Source of the DNA: Anadara kagoshimensis
Lineage: Eukaryota; Mollusca; Bivalvia; Arcoida; Arcidae
Assembly (NCBI GenBank): GCA_021292105.1
Contig: CM037870.1
Coordinates: 44,100,576 to 44,164,575, forward strand
Direction of reading: 5' to 3'
DNA length: 64,000 nt
This document shows, piece by piece, positions 34,601-43,417 of the stretch. How positions within the stretch are numbered: position 1 is the stretch's first letter; every line of letters starts with the position of its first letter. Both the position numbers and the translations under genes were made by a program. The notes beneath the pieces are model-generated. The model was given only the letters and a program-made list of their open reading frames with translations, was not told the origin of the DNA and made no database searches.

Positions 34601-37600
34601 ATAGATAGATTGGAAGGGGTTTTACATCCGAGTCAAGAATATTTTTCTCTTATATCGAGATGTCGAGTGAAGTGCCAGATTTTTTTTAATTTGCAGCGCA
34701 ATATACAGGGAGGGTGCTTTATCGCGCATCGCCTGTTGTAACAAATAGTATCTGTTTTTAAGATCTCTTCCAAAGAATCTTGTTCATTTCATTTTTAAAT
34801 GCTGAGTGCTTGGCAAAAGAACTGTCACTACTTATTTTGAAGTCTTGGTCAGACCCGGCCAGAGTTCAAACACATTACCCCAACATATGAAGCAAGCACT
34901 CTACCATCTGAGCCACCGTGGTGGTAGACAACAGATCGAGAGACAGGTAAGATTGGTGCACAAAGGAAAGTATATCATAACTTACGAAAAAATGTAAAGA
35001 ATTGTTGTGTATCCAATTCCAAGCCTGTCCAAGGAGATACAAGTTTTCTAACTTCAGAAATCATTGCACTATTAAACTCTGGTTCTGTGCCAAAACTGTC
35101 AAGGACTCTTACAAGACACCTGGAATTAAATGAATAAATATAACAAAAGTCACTGGTTAAAACGAATAGCTTGACAAAACATCTTAAAATAATCAGAAAT
35201 CAGCATACTAATCCATATCTTAATTACAAGCCCAAAGCGAAATAAAAAGTTTGAAACTGACACATTTAGCTTAACACGTGAACTTCCACCAGGGAAGTTA
35301 GGCTGGGTGCTCCGGAAGGGTAAGCAACTCTTGTTCTCTTGTTCACTAAGCTACAACCGCTATGTGACGTCAAACATATCCAGGGTAATCAAAGGCAAAT
35401 CCATTATAGCAGTAGGTGCTTACCCTTCCGGAACACCAGGCCACACTTCCCTGGTGAACATTCACGTGTTTAACCTAGTTTGTCAGTGTCAAAGTTTTTA
35501 CCTTGCTTTGGGATTGTGATTTAGACATGGATTAGTACGTTTGTTTTTGTTCTCTATTCCAAAACGATTTAAAAACAATAGACAATTTCGGCATTTGAAT
35601 AAGATGGATGATCGTTGCGGTTGAAAGTAAAAAAAATGACAGCAAAATAGTATTTACAGTAAGCTAAATGCACTCTTACTTAAATTTAGGATATCCATCT
35701 TTAACAATGTCTCTGAACTGCTTCAATCCGACTATGTCAATGTATATAATGTCTATAGGAAGCTGGTGTAAATTCTGACATGGTGCATTTACGGCTGGTA
35801 GTTGTTCAAGGATACTGAAAATACAAAACAAAAAATGTCAATAAATGGAAAATATATAAATAGTTACGGCATGCTTTAAGCAAAATTCCTGCATATGTAC
35901 ACAGTATAATAATCTCATCGAAAATAAACATGCCAGTTCATGTCCAAATCACAATCCGAAAAAACTAACCAAAACATTTGAAAAGACAAATAAAGTCAAA
36001 CTCGTGAACTTTCAACAGGAAAGTCAGGCTCGGTGCCCTGGAAGGACAACACTTCCCATTTATAAGTAATGAAGATACTTTCTGAAACAGATCACATAGA
36101 TAAATATGAACCATATCAAACTACCTACGAGGACGTGACAAGGAAAAACAAGTCCCGGCACAATATACAGCATCAAAATTTCGAAATTGACCGATATGGA
36201 CCCGATAAGACCCGTTATATTAGCCTGCGATCTCGTCGATTGAGGTGGTAAATTGTTGAAAAAATTTGAATCGACATTACACAAGCTCAAATGTTTGCAT
36301 TCAGAGGAACCCCAAATCAAAGAGTGCCATTTTAATTGCGTGTTATTCAGGGTTAGTCTAAACTTTTATTCATAATCAATGCTATACAAATGCTTGCTCT
36401 ATTTTCGTTCTGACTACCTTTGTAAATCCTCCAACTCGCTGGTCACTATAATGTCGTGCCCCAGGATATACAGAGCTGTTATTAGGTCTGTCCACTGTAA
36501 CATTTCTCCTAGTGGCCCTCCTTTAATCAATGAAATAAACAAATACATGTACTTCATAAAAAGTGTAGTAATTAGTATTTGAATGTAGACACATGACACA
36601 CAAAACAATGTACAGGTCAAAAATAGACAAAGAACACGAAACAATAACAAACAAACAAGCAAAAAAAATCGACGAGAGGAGATTGAATATAGTGCGTCAA
36701 GTTTGATATGGCCATTTGACCCTTTATATAAATATTAGATTGAGCTACTTTAGTAATAGACTGAGTAGCACCATTATTAAACAATGTATGTTGTCTGTTT
36801 GAATATTCAAATTAAAGATCAAATGACCAGGGCAAACTTGACGAACTATACATATTGTAGCAACTAATACCGGTCCATTTCCCAATCAAAGTTAAGAAAT
36901 TAAAACTGGAAAATTGAGTGCCGGTGCTCCGGAAAGATAAGCGTCTCCTGTAAAGCTGGCCGTACAATCGACTATGGTTAATCTAGACAGGAATGATATA
37001 TATATATATATATATAATATATATATATATATAATATATATATATATATATTGTGATCACCAACTATAAAATTTCCCACTCTTAGCAGGGTTGAATGTGT
37101 TATATTTTGATTCAGGTACGTACTTTTAGAGAGATCTACATTATCCTTCAATACGCCAATTATATAAACTATTACATTAAAAACATTGAGAATATTTTCA
37201 ATTTTAATAGTGGAAAATAAGAATTGTTCATCTGATAATGTTAATTCTGCAACACTAAACAATTCCTAGACAGTAAAGTGCTTGGACTACTATAGAATAA
37301 ATCAAACTTGTGAATAAAGTTCACACAAGGGAACAAGTAAAAAGGGTCTTTATGGGCAGGTGACCCTTATATACAGGTTCAAATAACATGAACAAAGAGC
37401 AATTGGGATAAAATGTTACTTGCCTTTAAAAGCAGGTGGGTCTTATATAGACGTGGACTATAATACAGGTTGACTGTAATACATGGCAAAAAAATTGGTA
37501 TTTTCATTTTCAATCTTTGATTATAAGCACAGCAGTGACCAATCCTTCTAGTGTTGAATTTAATTTACATACGTTATAACATATATGTCGGAATTTATTA

Positions 37601-40600
37601 TTGGCCGGGTCTGACCAAAACATGAAAATAAATAGTGGCTGTTCTTCGCCAAGCACACAACATTTAGAAATGAAAGTTACAAAGTTTTTCGGAATAGCTT
37701 ATGCCCCCATGACACAGTAGGCGTTGCACACTAAAGACACCCCGGCACATTGCTCTGAGCGCACTGAAAAAGTAGAAATTTCTTCCACTTCACCTATAGC
37801 CCGGTGACGACTCGATATAAGTAAAATATTCTTTACTGGATCGTAAACTCTCCTATCTAACCAATTAATAATCCAGAATTGATCTCTAAAATAAGTAAGC
37901 ATTCTATCCTTGATTACTCGTACCTGTTGACTGTCCTTCAACGAAGTTCCAACCGGTTTTGTTTGCTGCAAATCCCAGATAAAGAAGGATCTGTATGTGT
38001 AAAGTATGCATTATATTAAACATTTAGCACAAGTAAACATACACAATAAAGCAAACTAGCACTTGTATTTTACAAATATAAACTACTATGAGTAAGTAAT
38101 ATTACATGCATTGCCAACAAGGATTCGCCTATGACAGTTGACTGTCTAATATGTCCTGCTGATGGTTGAATTTGAGCATCATCATTCACATCAATTTCAT
38201 GTTATTTACTTTGCTCAGAATGGAGCATTGTTGCAATTTAAATATTGTTGCAACTTTGATCAATTTACTCTCGATAAAGGTTTTAGCTTGGTCTTTTTTG
38301 GACTTGCATCATGACATTCAGCCATAAAGAAAAGGCATTGAGAGAAACAACACGGCGCAAAATAAACAAATACTTTACCAATAATATCAGCGATAATGTA
38401 TAAAAAGAGACGAACAGTTTACAAATTTAACATTGTATTGATTGAGCTAAATCATCAAACTAAGCATACCGGTATTTTTTTTTCCAAATCACAATACAAA
38501 AAGCAAAGTAAAAACTTTGAAAAGTGCCAAAAACCCCCATGAACTTCAACCAGGAAAATAAGACTAGGTGCTCTGGAAGGGTAAGTACCTCTAGTTTAGT
38601 TAGCTATGCCCGTCACATGTGACATCAAAGTTTGGTGGAACTATGCGATGTCAAATATAACCTTGAAAACAGAGACATCATACTTATTAATAATATTGTG
38701 ATGACGCCCATAAAACTTTTAAAGGTCTGGAGAAGCCTAAGCTTGCAATTTCCCCAAGTATAAAAGTGTACTTTCCGTTTTGATATCATTTAGATAACTC
38801 ACTTTTTTCTTCACTCTCCTAGACAAATCTTGTTTCTTTTCCAGCGAGAATATGGCGCTGACCCATCCACTCCACATACGACGGACCCTTCGTCTAATCC
38901 AGGTGTAGGCTTCTCTCTCATTGGGATCCACTAATATACACATTAATCCTTTCAAATCGGTTGTCGTGTTCGCCTATATAATAAATTCTTTGTTAATCAG
39001 GAAGTTGTAGATTCGAATCCCGGCCGGGTCATATTAAGACTTAAAATAGGTAGTGACTGTTCTTTCGCCAAGCAATTGGCATTTAAAAATGGATGTCACG
39101 GGGTCCTTTGGAAGTTACTTTAATAGCCGATGTCCCATGTCACCCTCCATGCACATTGCCCTAAGCACTCTGCAAAGGTCACAATTCTGTCACTTCACTT
39201 ATAACTGGTGACGTCTCGGTATCAACGACAACCCAATTCAATCAATCAATCTGTTTATCAGTGTTTATTATCAACTGTTGTCTTACATTACATCGGGTTT
39301 TTTTTTAACTGAAGGATTTTTTTATCTTATATTGCAATGTTTACAATGCCATGTACTTGTTTTTTGGCTAATCGCATAGCAACCACATATGAATTCATTA
39401 CAATATTCGTAGTTCAAACTGCATTGAAGCAACTGTCAATTAACAAATAATTGAAGCCGACACGTGACACTATATCTATTTGTCAAGAGTCGATGTTCCT
39501 TGATATGTTGTGAATTTACAAAAGAGACTGTCGTTCGTCGTTACAAATAAACAAATGGAAGTATACGCTTACATATACGATATTTGACTTCGCCTTGGTG
39601 ACCATTGGTTTTCTTTGCCAGTTCTTTTTCGGACACCATCCTTCAACCTGTATATAAATTTAGACCCAGTAAACATTATTCCCAAATTATTTCAACAATA
39701 TGTTTTAGCCAGTTTCTAAAAACCAAATATAAATATATGTAACAACAATGCAATGGCAAGGATCAAATAGAATTGTTATAGTACATAGGCACTAGAAGTC
39801 TTCTGAAGTTTTAGGTTGTAATCTTTCGAGAAGGTATAATTTGTCAAGAACTTGTCCTTAATGGATAGCTGTGGTGTTCTGGTGCACTAGAAGACTTCTG
39901 GGTTTTTTAGGGGTAACCTTCCGAGAAGGTATAATTTGTCGAGAACCTGTCCTTAATTGAGAGTTGTGGTGTTCTGTTAAATGCCAAATTCGCATTGTCG
40001 CTCCTTAGTTCTTTTCGACTTAGCGATGAAGCGAAGTTACGATGCCGAAATTGCGAATTTCGAAAGAGCTAAAAGAATTTTTGCAACTTCGTTCCTTCGA
40101 CATCGTATCTTCGCGACTTCGCTTCTTCGTATTCAGTTCGAAGGAGCGATGATGCGAATTAACTCTATCAGAAACACTGTAGATAACCAATCGATCAGGG
40201 ATACCCTGTAAGGAAAGATACAATGCCGAGGAGGGATAACTAGGACACAATGGGGAAATCTACTGAGAATGGACACCCTGTCAAAAGGGGGAACATGTCG
40301 AAAAAGAATAGGCAATGGATTTAATAAGAGATTTGATAATTATGTATTTCAAAGGCAATGCTTATACACAGCTGGTAGAAAATACGATTACTCAACTTTT
40401 ACTACAAATAAATGAAATTAATATTTTTGTGGGAGTGAAGAACAAAAAAAACAAACAAATCAATCCATGTGCAAATCACATTCCCAAAGCAATGTAAAAA
40501 CTCTGAACCTTGCAAAAGAGAATAAACAAGTGAACTTCCATACGGGAAGCGATGCCTGGTACGCTGGAAGAGTAAGTACAACCCGACACGTGTGTAATCA

Positions 40601-43381
40601 AAATTTGAAATGGAAGGATTATTGAACTATATCCAGGGTAATTTTGGATACTGAGACATCAAACATTATCAACAATATTGTGATGACGGCCATACCTCAC
40701 TAAGGTAGTTCAGGATAGAACAGTCAGATCCGTCCACACCATATGATTTGTAACACGGATCAACTTGCCACATTCCGCGCATCCACTGAAATGAAATATA
40801 CATAGTTGTACAAGTACCTACAATATAGGACAGTACAAAAGAAGATAAAAGCAGAAAGTGACAAATTAAAAAAGTGACGGGCACTGGACGTAACGATAAA
40901 ATATACAACATCTATACTAGCGTCATGTGCTACTTTTGAATTTTTATGAAATAATACATTCAAAAGTTGCACATGACACTATGATATGTTTGCAATTTGG
41001 ACATTTAACAACAGGAAGTTAGGATAGCTACAGCTTCATTCAAATGTAACTTCTTTAACAATAGCAAAAAGTTAAAAAAAAATTAATATGCATGCTTATT
41101 GATATAGCTAGTAAAATTATAACGCACTTCTTTACAGTAAAAGAAAGACATAAAATAGACATTGGCTAATACCATTTCATGTATTTCAGATCACAAACAA
41201 ACTGTAACACGTTTATTCAAGTTTTAAAAATTCAAGTTTTGAGACGCAATAATTTTAATTTCGCACAATATGATTTCATTTTGAGTCGTATAAATATTTA
41301 CCCCAATTTTCTCTTGGCAATTTGGGAACAGCCGCATGTCATATTTTGATAAAGTACAGTTGATAACTTTATTTATTCCTTCTGTAAAAGTAAAAATACC
41401 CGTGTCTATATCAAGTACAATAAAACCCCTCTACCTAATTGAAATGTTCCTCGTTAATTTTGCCAACAAGGTTAAAGCTGACCACTGCGGTAGCTCAGTT
41501 GGTAGAGTTCTCGCTCCGTAAGTGAAAGGTTGTGGGTTCGATCCTCGGTCGGGACTGACGCAAGTTTTGAAAAAGGGTGGTGACTGTTCTTTAGGCAGGC
41601 ACGCATTCCCATAATCATCAAAAACAAACATACTAATTCATGTCCGAATCACAATCCAGAAGCAAAGTAAAAACTTTGGAACCAACAAGCCAGGCTAGAC
41701 ACGTAACCTTCCACCAGGGAAGTCAGGCCGGGTGCTCCTGAAGGGTAAGCACCTCCTGTTTAGCTAGCTACACCCACCACATGTGTAATCAAAATTGTGT
41801 GAAAGAAACATGGAATTATGAGACGTCAAATATATCCAGGGCAATCCTGGACACAGAGACATCAAACTTATCAACAATACTGTGATGACTTCCATAAAAC
41901 TTTTTAAGGGCTTGATAAGCCTAGGCTTGCTTGCAATATCCCTGAGTCAACAATTTATTTACAAGTAGCCTATACTACTTCGTTGTACAAAGTCCCCGTA
42001 GTGGGAACAAGCTCTACTATAGCGTATTAATTGGGAAACAAATACACCATAAGCAGGAGAAGCAGGTATATTGCTGCATAGAAAAGGAAAGTTGACAATA
42101 GAAAAATTGAAGTCATCACGTTTGTCATAAAGTTTCAAATGTAGCCTTTCGTGTGCGTCATAATTCAGGTATAAGTCTAAATATGAAGCAGAACTTGAGG
42201 AATCAGTCGTGTCTTTTATTTCACGCTCACTAGGATAGATGACATTTACATAGTCTCCAAATTTAGGATTGTTAAGAGACAGAACGTCATCTATATATCT
42301 GTATGTTTAATTGAATGATTTGGCGACAGTCTCCTCTCCAGCATGCACATTTGAAATAAAAGCATCAAAGCCGATTCATTGATCAATTAACAAATCCTGC
42401 AACAGTTATAGCAAAGACAAAAAGTGGGCATCCTTATGTTACTGTCTCATATACATGTATACGGTAAATAAAGCAAGCTTAGCAGTTATTTCACGTTATC
42501 TTACCATAAGCATAGTTTGTTAAAACTTTCTCGTTGGCAATAAGTCTATTCTGATCAAGTTCACTGGAGCCATCCTGAAATGTATTACAATACAATAAAA
42601 TTTCATGAAATTTGAAAGATATATATTTGTGGCCGATCTACAGCGTATACAAAAAGGGACTTTGGGGCATTTTCAACATGGAGAACAACCATTTGATTAG
42701 AAAATCTAACAAAAGGTGGATTCACCTTACTTAATGAGTTGGTAAAACGCTTTAAATGTTTCTTCTTATGACTGGTAATGTTAATGGATAAGAAATCATT
42801 GATATGCTTCATATGACATTTTACTGTAATATTGACAGTTTTTAGATATTTTTATATGGCAGTTTTAGAGATCATCAGACTTTCGTTAGTAGCAGGTTTT
42901 AACTTCATGGGCCAGGATTAAGAGCAGTGTCTAGGCTCACTCGGGGAGATCCTAGTCCAAGGTATTTTGATTGCTGAAGGTAGGTTAATTTCTCCAGGTT
43001 CTCTGTAATTACTGTTAAAAATGTAAAAATATTGGTAATAAAATTTCTTTAAATAGAAAGTCTCCGAGTTAAAGCAGGGGTTGATGGTAAGCATTTGTAC
43101 ACAGTGTAAAAAGGAAGAGCCAAAATAAATAAGCATGATATTTAGAACAAGAAAGAAAGAAGTACTTAAAATAAAATTAATTGAATTAGAAATAGAAAAA
43201 CACGTGTAACATGCTATACCCGTACCACTGGTGCTTTGCCTTTGTCATTTTCACATCCAACGAATACTGAAAAATTCAAGGCAATGAAAAATGCCCAATT
43301 AGCCACAACAATAAGTCCACATGCTGATACCACTAACAGGCGGAATGCACGTGTGGATAATCTGCAAGACGACAACTTCAT
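25349..43381 (-). CDS. MGAT5: Alpha-1,6-mannosylglycoprotein 6-beta-N-acetylglucosaminyltransferase (GnT-V)
   Basis: A type II Golgi enzyme (CAZy GT18) that transfers GlcNAc from UDP-GlcNAc in beta-1,6 linkage to the alpha-1,6-mannose arm of N-glycans, opening the branch used for polylactosamine. Sixteen coding exons join without phase conflict into 685 codons; human MGAT5 has 741, the difference being mainly a shorter stem. Residues ~1-14 are a basic cytoplasmic tail (MKLSSCRLSTRAFR) and ~15-41 a signal anchor. A short stem with an NCT glycosylation site follows, then the luminal catalytic region. Matches to human MGAT5 include DPCYKSYGVDG, the GGPLGE motif (its Glu, ~residue 242, aligns with human catalytic Glu297), IYIDIVGL, RVLDSFGTEPEFN, FPYEGPAPLEAIAEG, PYEYTEEGMLQRMNAY and the Cys-rich C-terminus LCPCRTYIKGQTALC. 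It could equally be the common ancestor of MGAT5 and MGAT5B. Very secure. Confidence 0.96.
25690..25830 (+). repeat. Interspersed repeat family R, copy 2
   Basis: Starts cagcactagacggccgtttc and shares the motif order of the copy in the tensin intron. It sits just upstream of the last MGAT5 exon on its strand. Confidence 0.6.
26805..26988 (-). CDS. MGAT5: MGAT5 exon (YEYTEEGMLQRMNAY)
   Basis: It encodes FKPYLPYEYTEEGMLQRMNA, YVENQNFCMFQRQPSKWPPP, EAVSYLLGQKGMSCKDVCSQ K. It matches human YMPYEFTCEGMLQRINAFIEKQDFC...WPP...SCKQVC. The acceptor is tatatag and the donor is AAAAG/gtaggt. Confidence 0.97.
27448..27552. repeat. Hairpin with ~38-bp arms
   Basis: atatcagcaccacgttttca + aaaaggtcaacattataac pairs with gttataatgttggccttatt + tgaaaacgtggtgctgatat, loop ~26 nt. 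MGAT5 intron. A foldback element is likely. Confidence 0.8.
27795..27914 (-). CDS. MGAT5: MGAT5 exon (LTSQHPYAE)
   Basis: It encodes LTSQHPYAEQFIGEPYVYTV, NIYSYNDVMEALNKIKQITK. LTSQHPYAE is identical to human. Phase 0 on both sides. Confidence 0.97.
28775..28970. repeat. Interspersed repeat related to family C
   Basis: Opens acagtaaaacctcgattcat and closes cattataacgaggtgttact, with ggcgataaattgaggg inside. Same layout, diverged sequence. MGAT5 intron. Confidence 0.45.
29116..29262 (-). CDS. MGAT5: MGAT5 nucleotide-sugar-site exon (GFPYEGPAPLEA)
   Basis: It encodes VFVGMGFPYEGPAPLEAIAE, GAVFINPKFEPPRNRDNIEA and FNDKPTRRG. This is the most conserved block of the GT18 family and part of the GT-B donor site. 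The acceptor is tatttaag and the donor is GGG/gtaagt. Confidence 0.98.
29375..29470 (-). mobile_element. Retroelement 3' tail fragment
   Basis: Carries the family motifs cacatgaagttccaccaggg and gctccggaagggtaagca and then ttgtttagctagctaca. MGAT5 intron, same strand as the gene. Confidence 0.5.
30320..31517 (-). pseudogene. Recombinase exon 2 (catalytic part, frameshift near 30.73 kb)
   Basis: The upstream frame runs to about codon SSEALGKHSF and then drifts to a stop at 30637. The downstream frame resumes at MPDISKGAQCTNRYTAHCVR and ends after SFNFNMKM. Both frames carry family motifs, so they were one ORF. The N-terminal part has a Lys-rich linker (KPQPPKSKKMK). Confidence 0.7.
31845..31915 (+). 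repeat. SINE tail fragment
   Basis: Reads cacctatggctggtgacttc + ccgatataagtgaaatattc, the shared SINE 3' part. It lies inside the recombinase gene's intron. Confidence 0.45.
31926..32298 (-). CDS. Recombinase exon 1 (N-terminal DUF3504-like part)
   Basis: 124 codons plus one base. An acidic start (GDFFLTYGDPELQQIVDFGT) is followed by a Pro-rich segment, a basic QGRKRFRD segment and the DUF3504-like STKFNTKWGLNIL. The ORF runs through the donor into intron before stopping, so the donor was placed by domain logic and phase. Confidence 0.7.
32795..33045 (-). mobile_element. Retroelement 3' fragment
   Basis: Degenerate copy with agcgtctcctaattagttag, acgtcaaatatatctagaac and caacaattttgtgaggacgg. 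It lies between the recombinase gene and the preceding MGAT5 exon. Confidence 0.5.
33166..33312 (-). CDS. MGAT5: MGAT5 exon (YLDLISKFFEIHTTV)
   Basis: It encodes NKGSYLDLISKFFEIHTTVP, YGGPFIPPFVKNHGLLPGHQ and LHKLLSAAK, aligned with human KNKKIYLDIIHTYMEVHATV...YVKNHGILSG. The 3.9-kb intron that follows contains the recombinase gene. Confidence 0.96.
33835..33925 (-). mobile_element. Retroelement tail fragment
   Basis: Only the extreme 3' end: aaatcacaatccaaaaagca and agtaaaaactttg. Confidence 0.45.
33949..34067 (-). CDS. MGAT5: MGAT5 exon (HSPDNSFMGF)
   Basis: It encodes HSPDNSFMGFVAEQRQKSEQ, TIEKKDIALVYGKKPEFFQ, matching human HTPDNSFLGFVVEQ...SLVYGK. The acceptor is ctaccatag and the donor is TTTCAA/gtaatt. 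Confidence 0.96.
34562..34612. repeat. (GATA)n microsatellite
   Basis: About eleven AGAT units with one GGAT variant, MGAT5 intron. Confidence 0.9.
34620..34925 (-). repeat. tRNA-derived SINE
   Basis: On the - strand: ggtggctcagatggtagagt (A box), tgtttgaactctggccgggt (B box and start of body), then cttttgccaagcactcagca and a tail with cgatataagagaaaaata. Close to the 23-kb and 39-kb copies. Confidence 0.65.
34986..35119 (-). CDS. MGAT5: MGAT5 exon (LDSFGTEPEFN)
   Basis: It encodes CLVRVLDSFGTEPEFNSAMI, SEVRKLVSPWTGLELDTQQF and FTF. RVLDSFGTEPEFN is identical to human. The acceptor is aattccag and the donor is TTC/gtaagt. Confidence 0.97.
35205..35372 (-). mobile_element. Retroelement 3' fragment, left arm of an inverted pair
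   Basis: Tail plus part of the coding end, oriented like MGAT5. It faces the next entry head to head. Confidence 0.55.
35400..35548 (+). mobile_element. Retroelement 3' fragment, right arm of an inverted pair
   Basis: Reads ggtgcttacccttccggaac, then cacttccctggtgaacattc and the tail gtgatttagacatggattag + tacgtttgtttttg. Opposite orientation to its neighbour, so the pair could fold. Confidence 0.6.
35680..35814 (-). CDS. MGAT5: MGAT5 exon (IYIDIVGL)
   Basis: It encodes ILEQLPAVNAPCQNLHQLPI, DIIYIDIVGLKQFRDIVKDG and YPKF. IYIDIVGL is identical to the human enzyme. The acceptor is attttcag and the donor is TTTAA/gtaaga. Confidence 0.96.
35930..36060 (-). mobile_element. Retroelement 3' tail fragment
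   Basis: Contains gttcatgtccaaatcacaat and gaactttcaacaggaaagtc. Truncated at the coding end. Confidence 0.5.
36418..36520 (-). CDS. MGAT5: MGAT5 catalytic exon (PLGE)
   Basis: It encodes GPLGEMLQWTDLITALYILG and HDIIVTSELEDLQ. The Glu of PLGE corresponds to human Glu297, known as the catalytic base of this family. The donor is AAAG/gtagtc. Confidence 0.97.
36697..36843. mobile_element. Small MITE (~147 bp)
   Basis: Ends cgtcaagtttgatatggcca + tttgac and gtcaaatgaccagggcaaac + ttgacg (with one variable base inside) are inverted repeats of about 26 bp. MGAT5 intron. Confidence 0.65.
36865..36968 (-). mobile_element. Retroelement 3' tail fragment
   Basis: Degenerate: catttcccaatcaaagttaa, ggtgctccggaaagataagc, gtctcctgtaaagctgg. 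Confidence 0.4.
36997..37051. repeat. (TA)n microsatellite
   Basis: Three TA runs separated by AATA interruptions. Confidence 0.95.
37318..37478. repeat. Interspersed repeat family C, copy 2
   Basis: Shares tctttatgggcaggtgaccc, aataacatgaacaaagagca and the closing caggttgactgtaat with the tensin-intron copy. MGAT5 intron. Confidence 0.6.
37600..37848 (+). repeat. SINE body, 5' truncated
   Basis: Starts at ggccgggtctgaccaaaaca and includes gttcttcgccaagcacacaa and gactcgatataagtaaaata. It ends about 75 bp from an MGAT5 exon. Confidence 0.6.
37924..37990 (-). CDS. MGAT5: MGAT5 exon (67 nt)
   Basis: It encodes ILLYLGFAANKTGWNFVEGQ then STG, aligning with human VLVHLGLLTKESGFKIAETAFSG, and carries an N-K-T sequon. 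The acceptor is acatacag and the donor is ACAG/gtacga. A different frame through this region is also open and must not be mistaken for the coding one. Confidence 0.92.
38475..38762 (-). mobile_element. Retroelement 3' fragment
   Basis: Tail (aaatcacaatacaaaaagca) through coding end (aatattgtgatgacgcccat, aaaacttttaaaggtc). It lies in the intron just downstream of the WIRRRVRR exon. Confidence 0.6.
38803..38973 (-). CDS. MGAT5: MGAT5 exon (WIRRRVRR helix)
   Basis: It encodes ANTTTDLKGLMCILVDPNER, EAYTWIRRRVRRMWSGWVSA and IFSLEKKQDLSRRVKKK. It aligns with human TDFNILYSMM...FRWMRLRIRRMADAW...AEKQNLEKRKRKK. Its acceptor (tattatatag) lies about 15 bp from SINE-derived sequence. Confidence 0.92.
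38985..39250 (+). repeat. tRNA-derived SINE
   Basis: B box gattcgaatcccggccgggt, body gttctttcgccaagcaattg, tail ctggtgacgtctcggtatca. Its head reaches to within about 15 bp of an MGAT5 splice acceptor. Confidence 0.6.
39573..39647 (-). CDS. MGAT5: MGAT5 exon (VEGWCP)
   Basis: It encodes VEGWCPKKNWQRKPMVTKAK then SNIVY. VEGWCP matches human VENWCP. The acceptor is tatatacag and the donor is TAT/gtaagc. Phase 0 on both sides. Confidence 0.9.
39786..39977. repeat. ~100-bp tandem duplication
   Basis: Two copies of gcactagaagtcttctgaag...gagaaggtataatttgtc...ctgtggtgttctg, about 85% alike by eye. Confidence 0.75.
39989..40158. mobile_element. MITE with ~20-bp inverted ends
   Basis: Ends ttcgcattgtcgctccttag and cgaaggagcgatgatgcgaa are inverse with two mismatches. 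The interior is CG-rich and repeats cgaagttac/gcgaattt motifs. ORFs across it are artefacts. Confidence 0.65.
40465..40694 (-). mobile_element. Retroelement 3' fragment abutting an MGAT5 donor
   Basis: Tail (caaatcacattcccaaagca) to coding end (caacaatattgtgatgacgg, ccata). Its 5'-truncated end coincides with the donor GTATGG of the DPCY exon. Confidence 0.6.
40696..40785 (-). CDS. MGAT5: MGAT5 exon (DPCY...YGVDGS)
   Basis: It encodes WMRGMWQVDPCYKSYGVDGS, then DCSILNYLSE, close to human WMKDMWRSDPCYADYGVDGS. The donor GAG/gtatgg lies at the edge of a retroelement fragment that supplies the intron side. Confidence 0.95.
40921..40982. repeat. Short hairpin
   Basis: gtcatgtgctacttttgaat and attcaaaagttgcacatgac pair with one mismatch across a ~16-nt loop. 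MGAT5 intron. Confidence 0.7.
41302..41381 (-). CDS. MGAT5: MGAT5 stem exon with Cys motif
   Basis: It encodes GINKVINCTLSKYDMRLFPN followed by CQEKIG. It matches the human segment ending HCEGKIK just before WMKDMW. It contains an N-C-T N-glycosylation sequon. The acceptor is cttttacag and the donor is GGG/gtaaat. Confidence 0.88.
41480..41602 (+). repeat. tRNA-like SINE head
   Basis: Reads ggtagctcagttggtagagt (A box), a loop, and ggttcgatcctcggtcggga (B box), then a body fragment gtgactgttctttaggcagg. The pairing of a tRNA acceptor stem is not evident, so not called a tRNA. Confidence 0.65.
41629..42318 (-). mobile_element. Reverse-transcriptase element, longest 3' fragment
   Basis: On the - strand the RT domain is readable from RYIDDVLSLNNPKFGDYVNV (YIDD active-site box) through SASYLDLYLNYDAHERLHLK, FSIVNFPFLCSNIPASPAYG, VFVSQLIRYSRACSHYGDFV, with breaks, then the thumb region and 3' tail. 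The RT resembles retroelements with this YIDD...SNIPxSPAYG arrangement; I suspect Penelope-like but cannot confirm. All other fragments of this family here are 5'-truncated copies of its last ~350 bp. Confidence 0.65.
42505..42574 (-). CDS. MGAT5: MGAT5 stem exon
   Basis: It encodes DGSSELDQNRLIANEKVLTN and then YAY plus a split codon. The acceptor is catttcag and the donor is TATG/gtaaga. Low conservation is expected for the stem; phase with both neighbours is exact. Confidence 0.8.
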
Positions 43382-43417
43382 CTGACGGATCCAAGTGAGA
43401 AGTCGGTCCTCCTTTTT
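43226..43417 (-). CDS. MGAT5: MGAT5 first coding exon (tail and signal anchor)
   Basis: The acceptor is actttcag and the donor is CCAGTG/gtacgg. The ATG at 43381 was chosen because MKLSS aligns with WKLSS near the human N-terminus and a hydrophobic anchor follows at once. The 36 nt upstream in the exon are also open in this frame, but the 5' exon joins in another frame. Confidence 0.92.

Noticed and set aside
37699..37971. ORF overlapping an MGAT5 exon (LQQTKPVGTSLKDSQQ frame)
   Set aside because: The neighbouring frame LGFAANKTGWNFVEGQSTG matches MGAT5 and fits splice phase; this one is a shadow.
41482..41556. Possible tRNA gene
   Set aside because: A and B boxes are present but no clear acceptor-stem pairing, and SINE body sequence follows.
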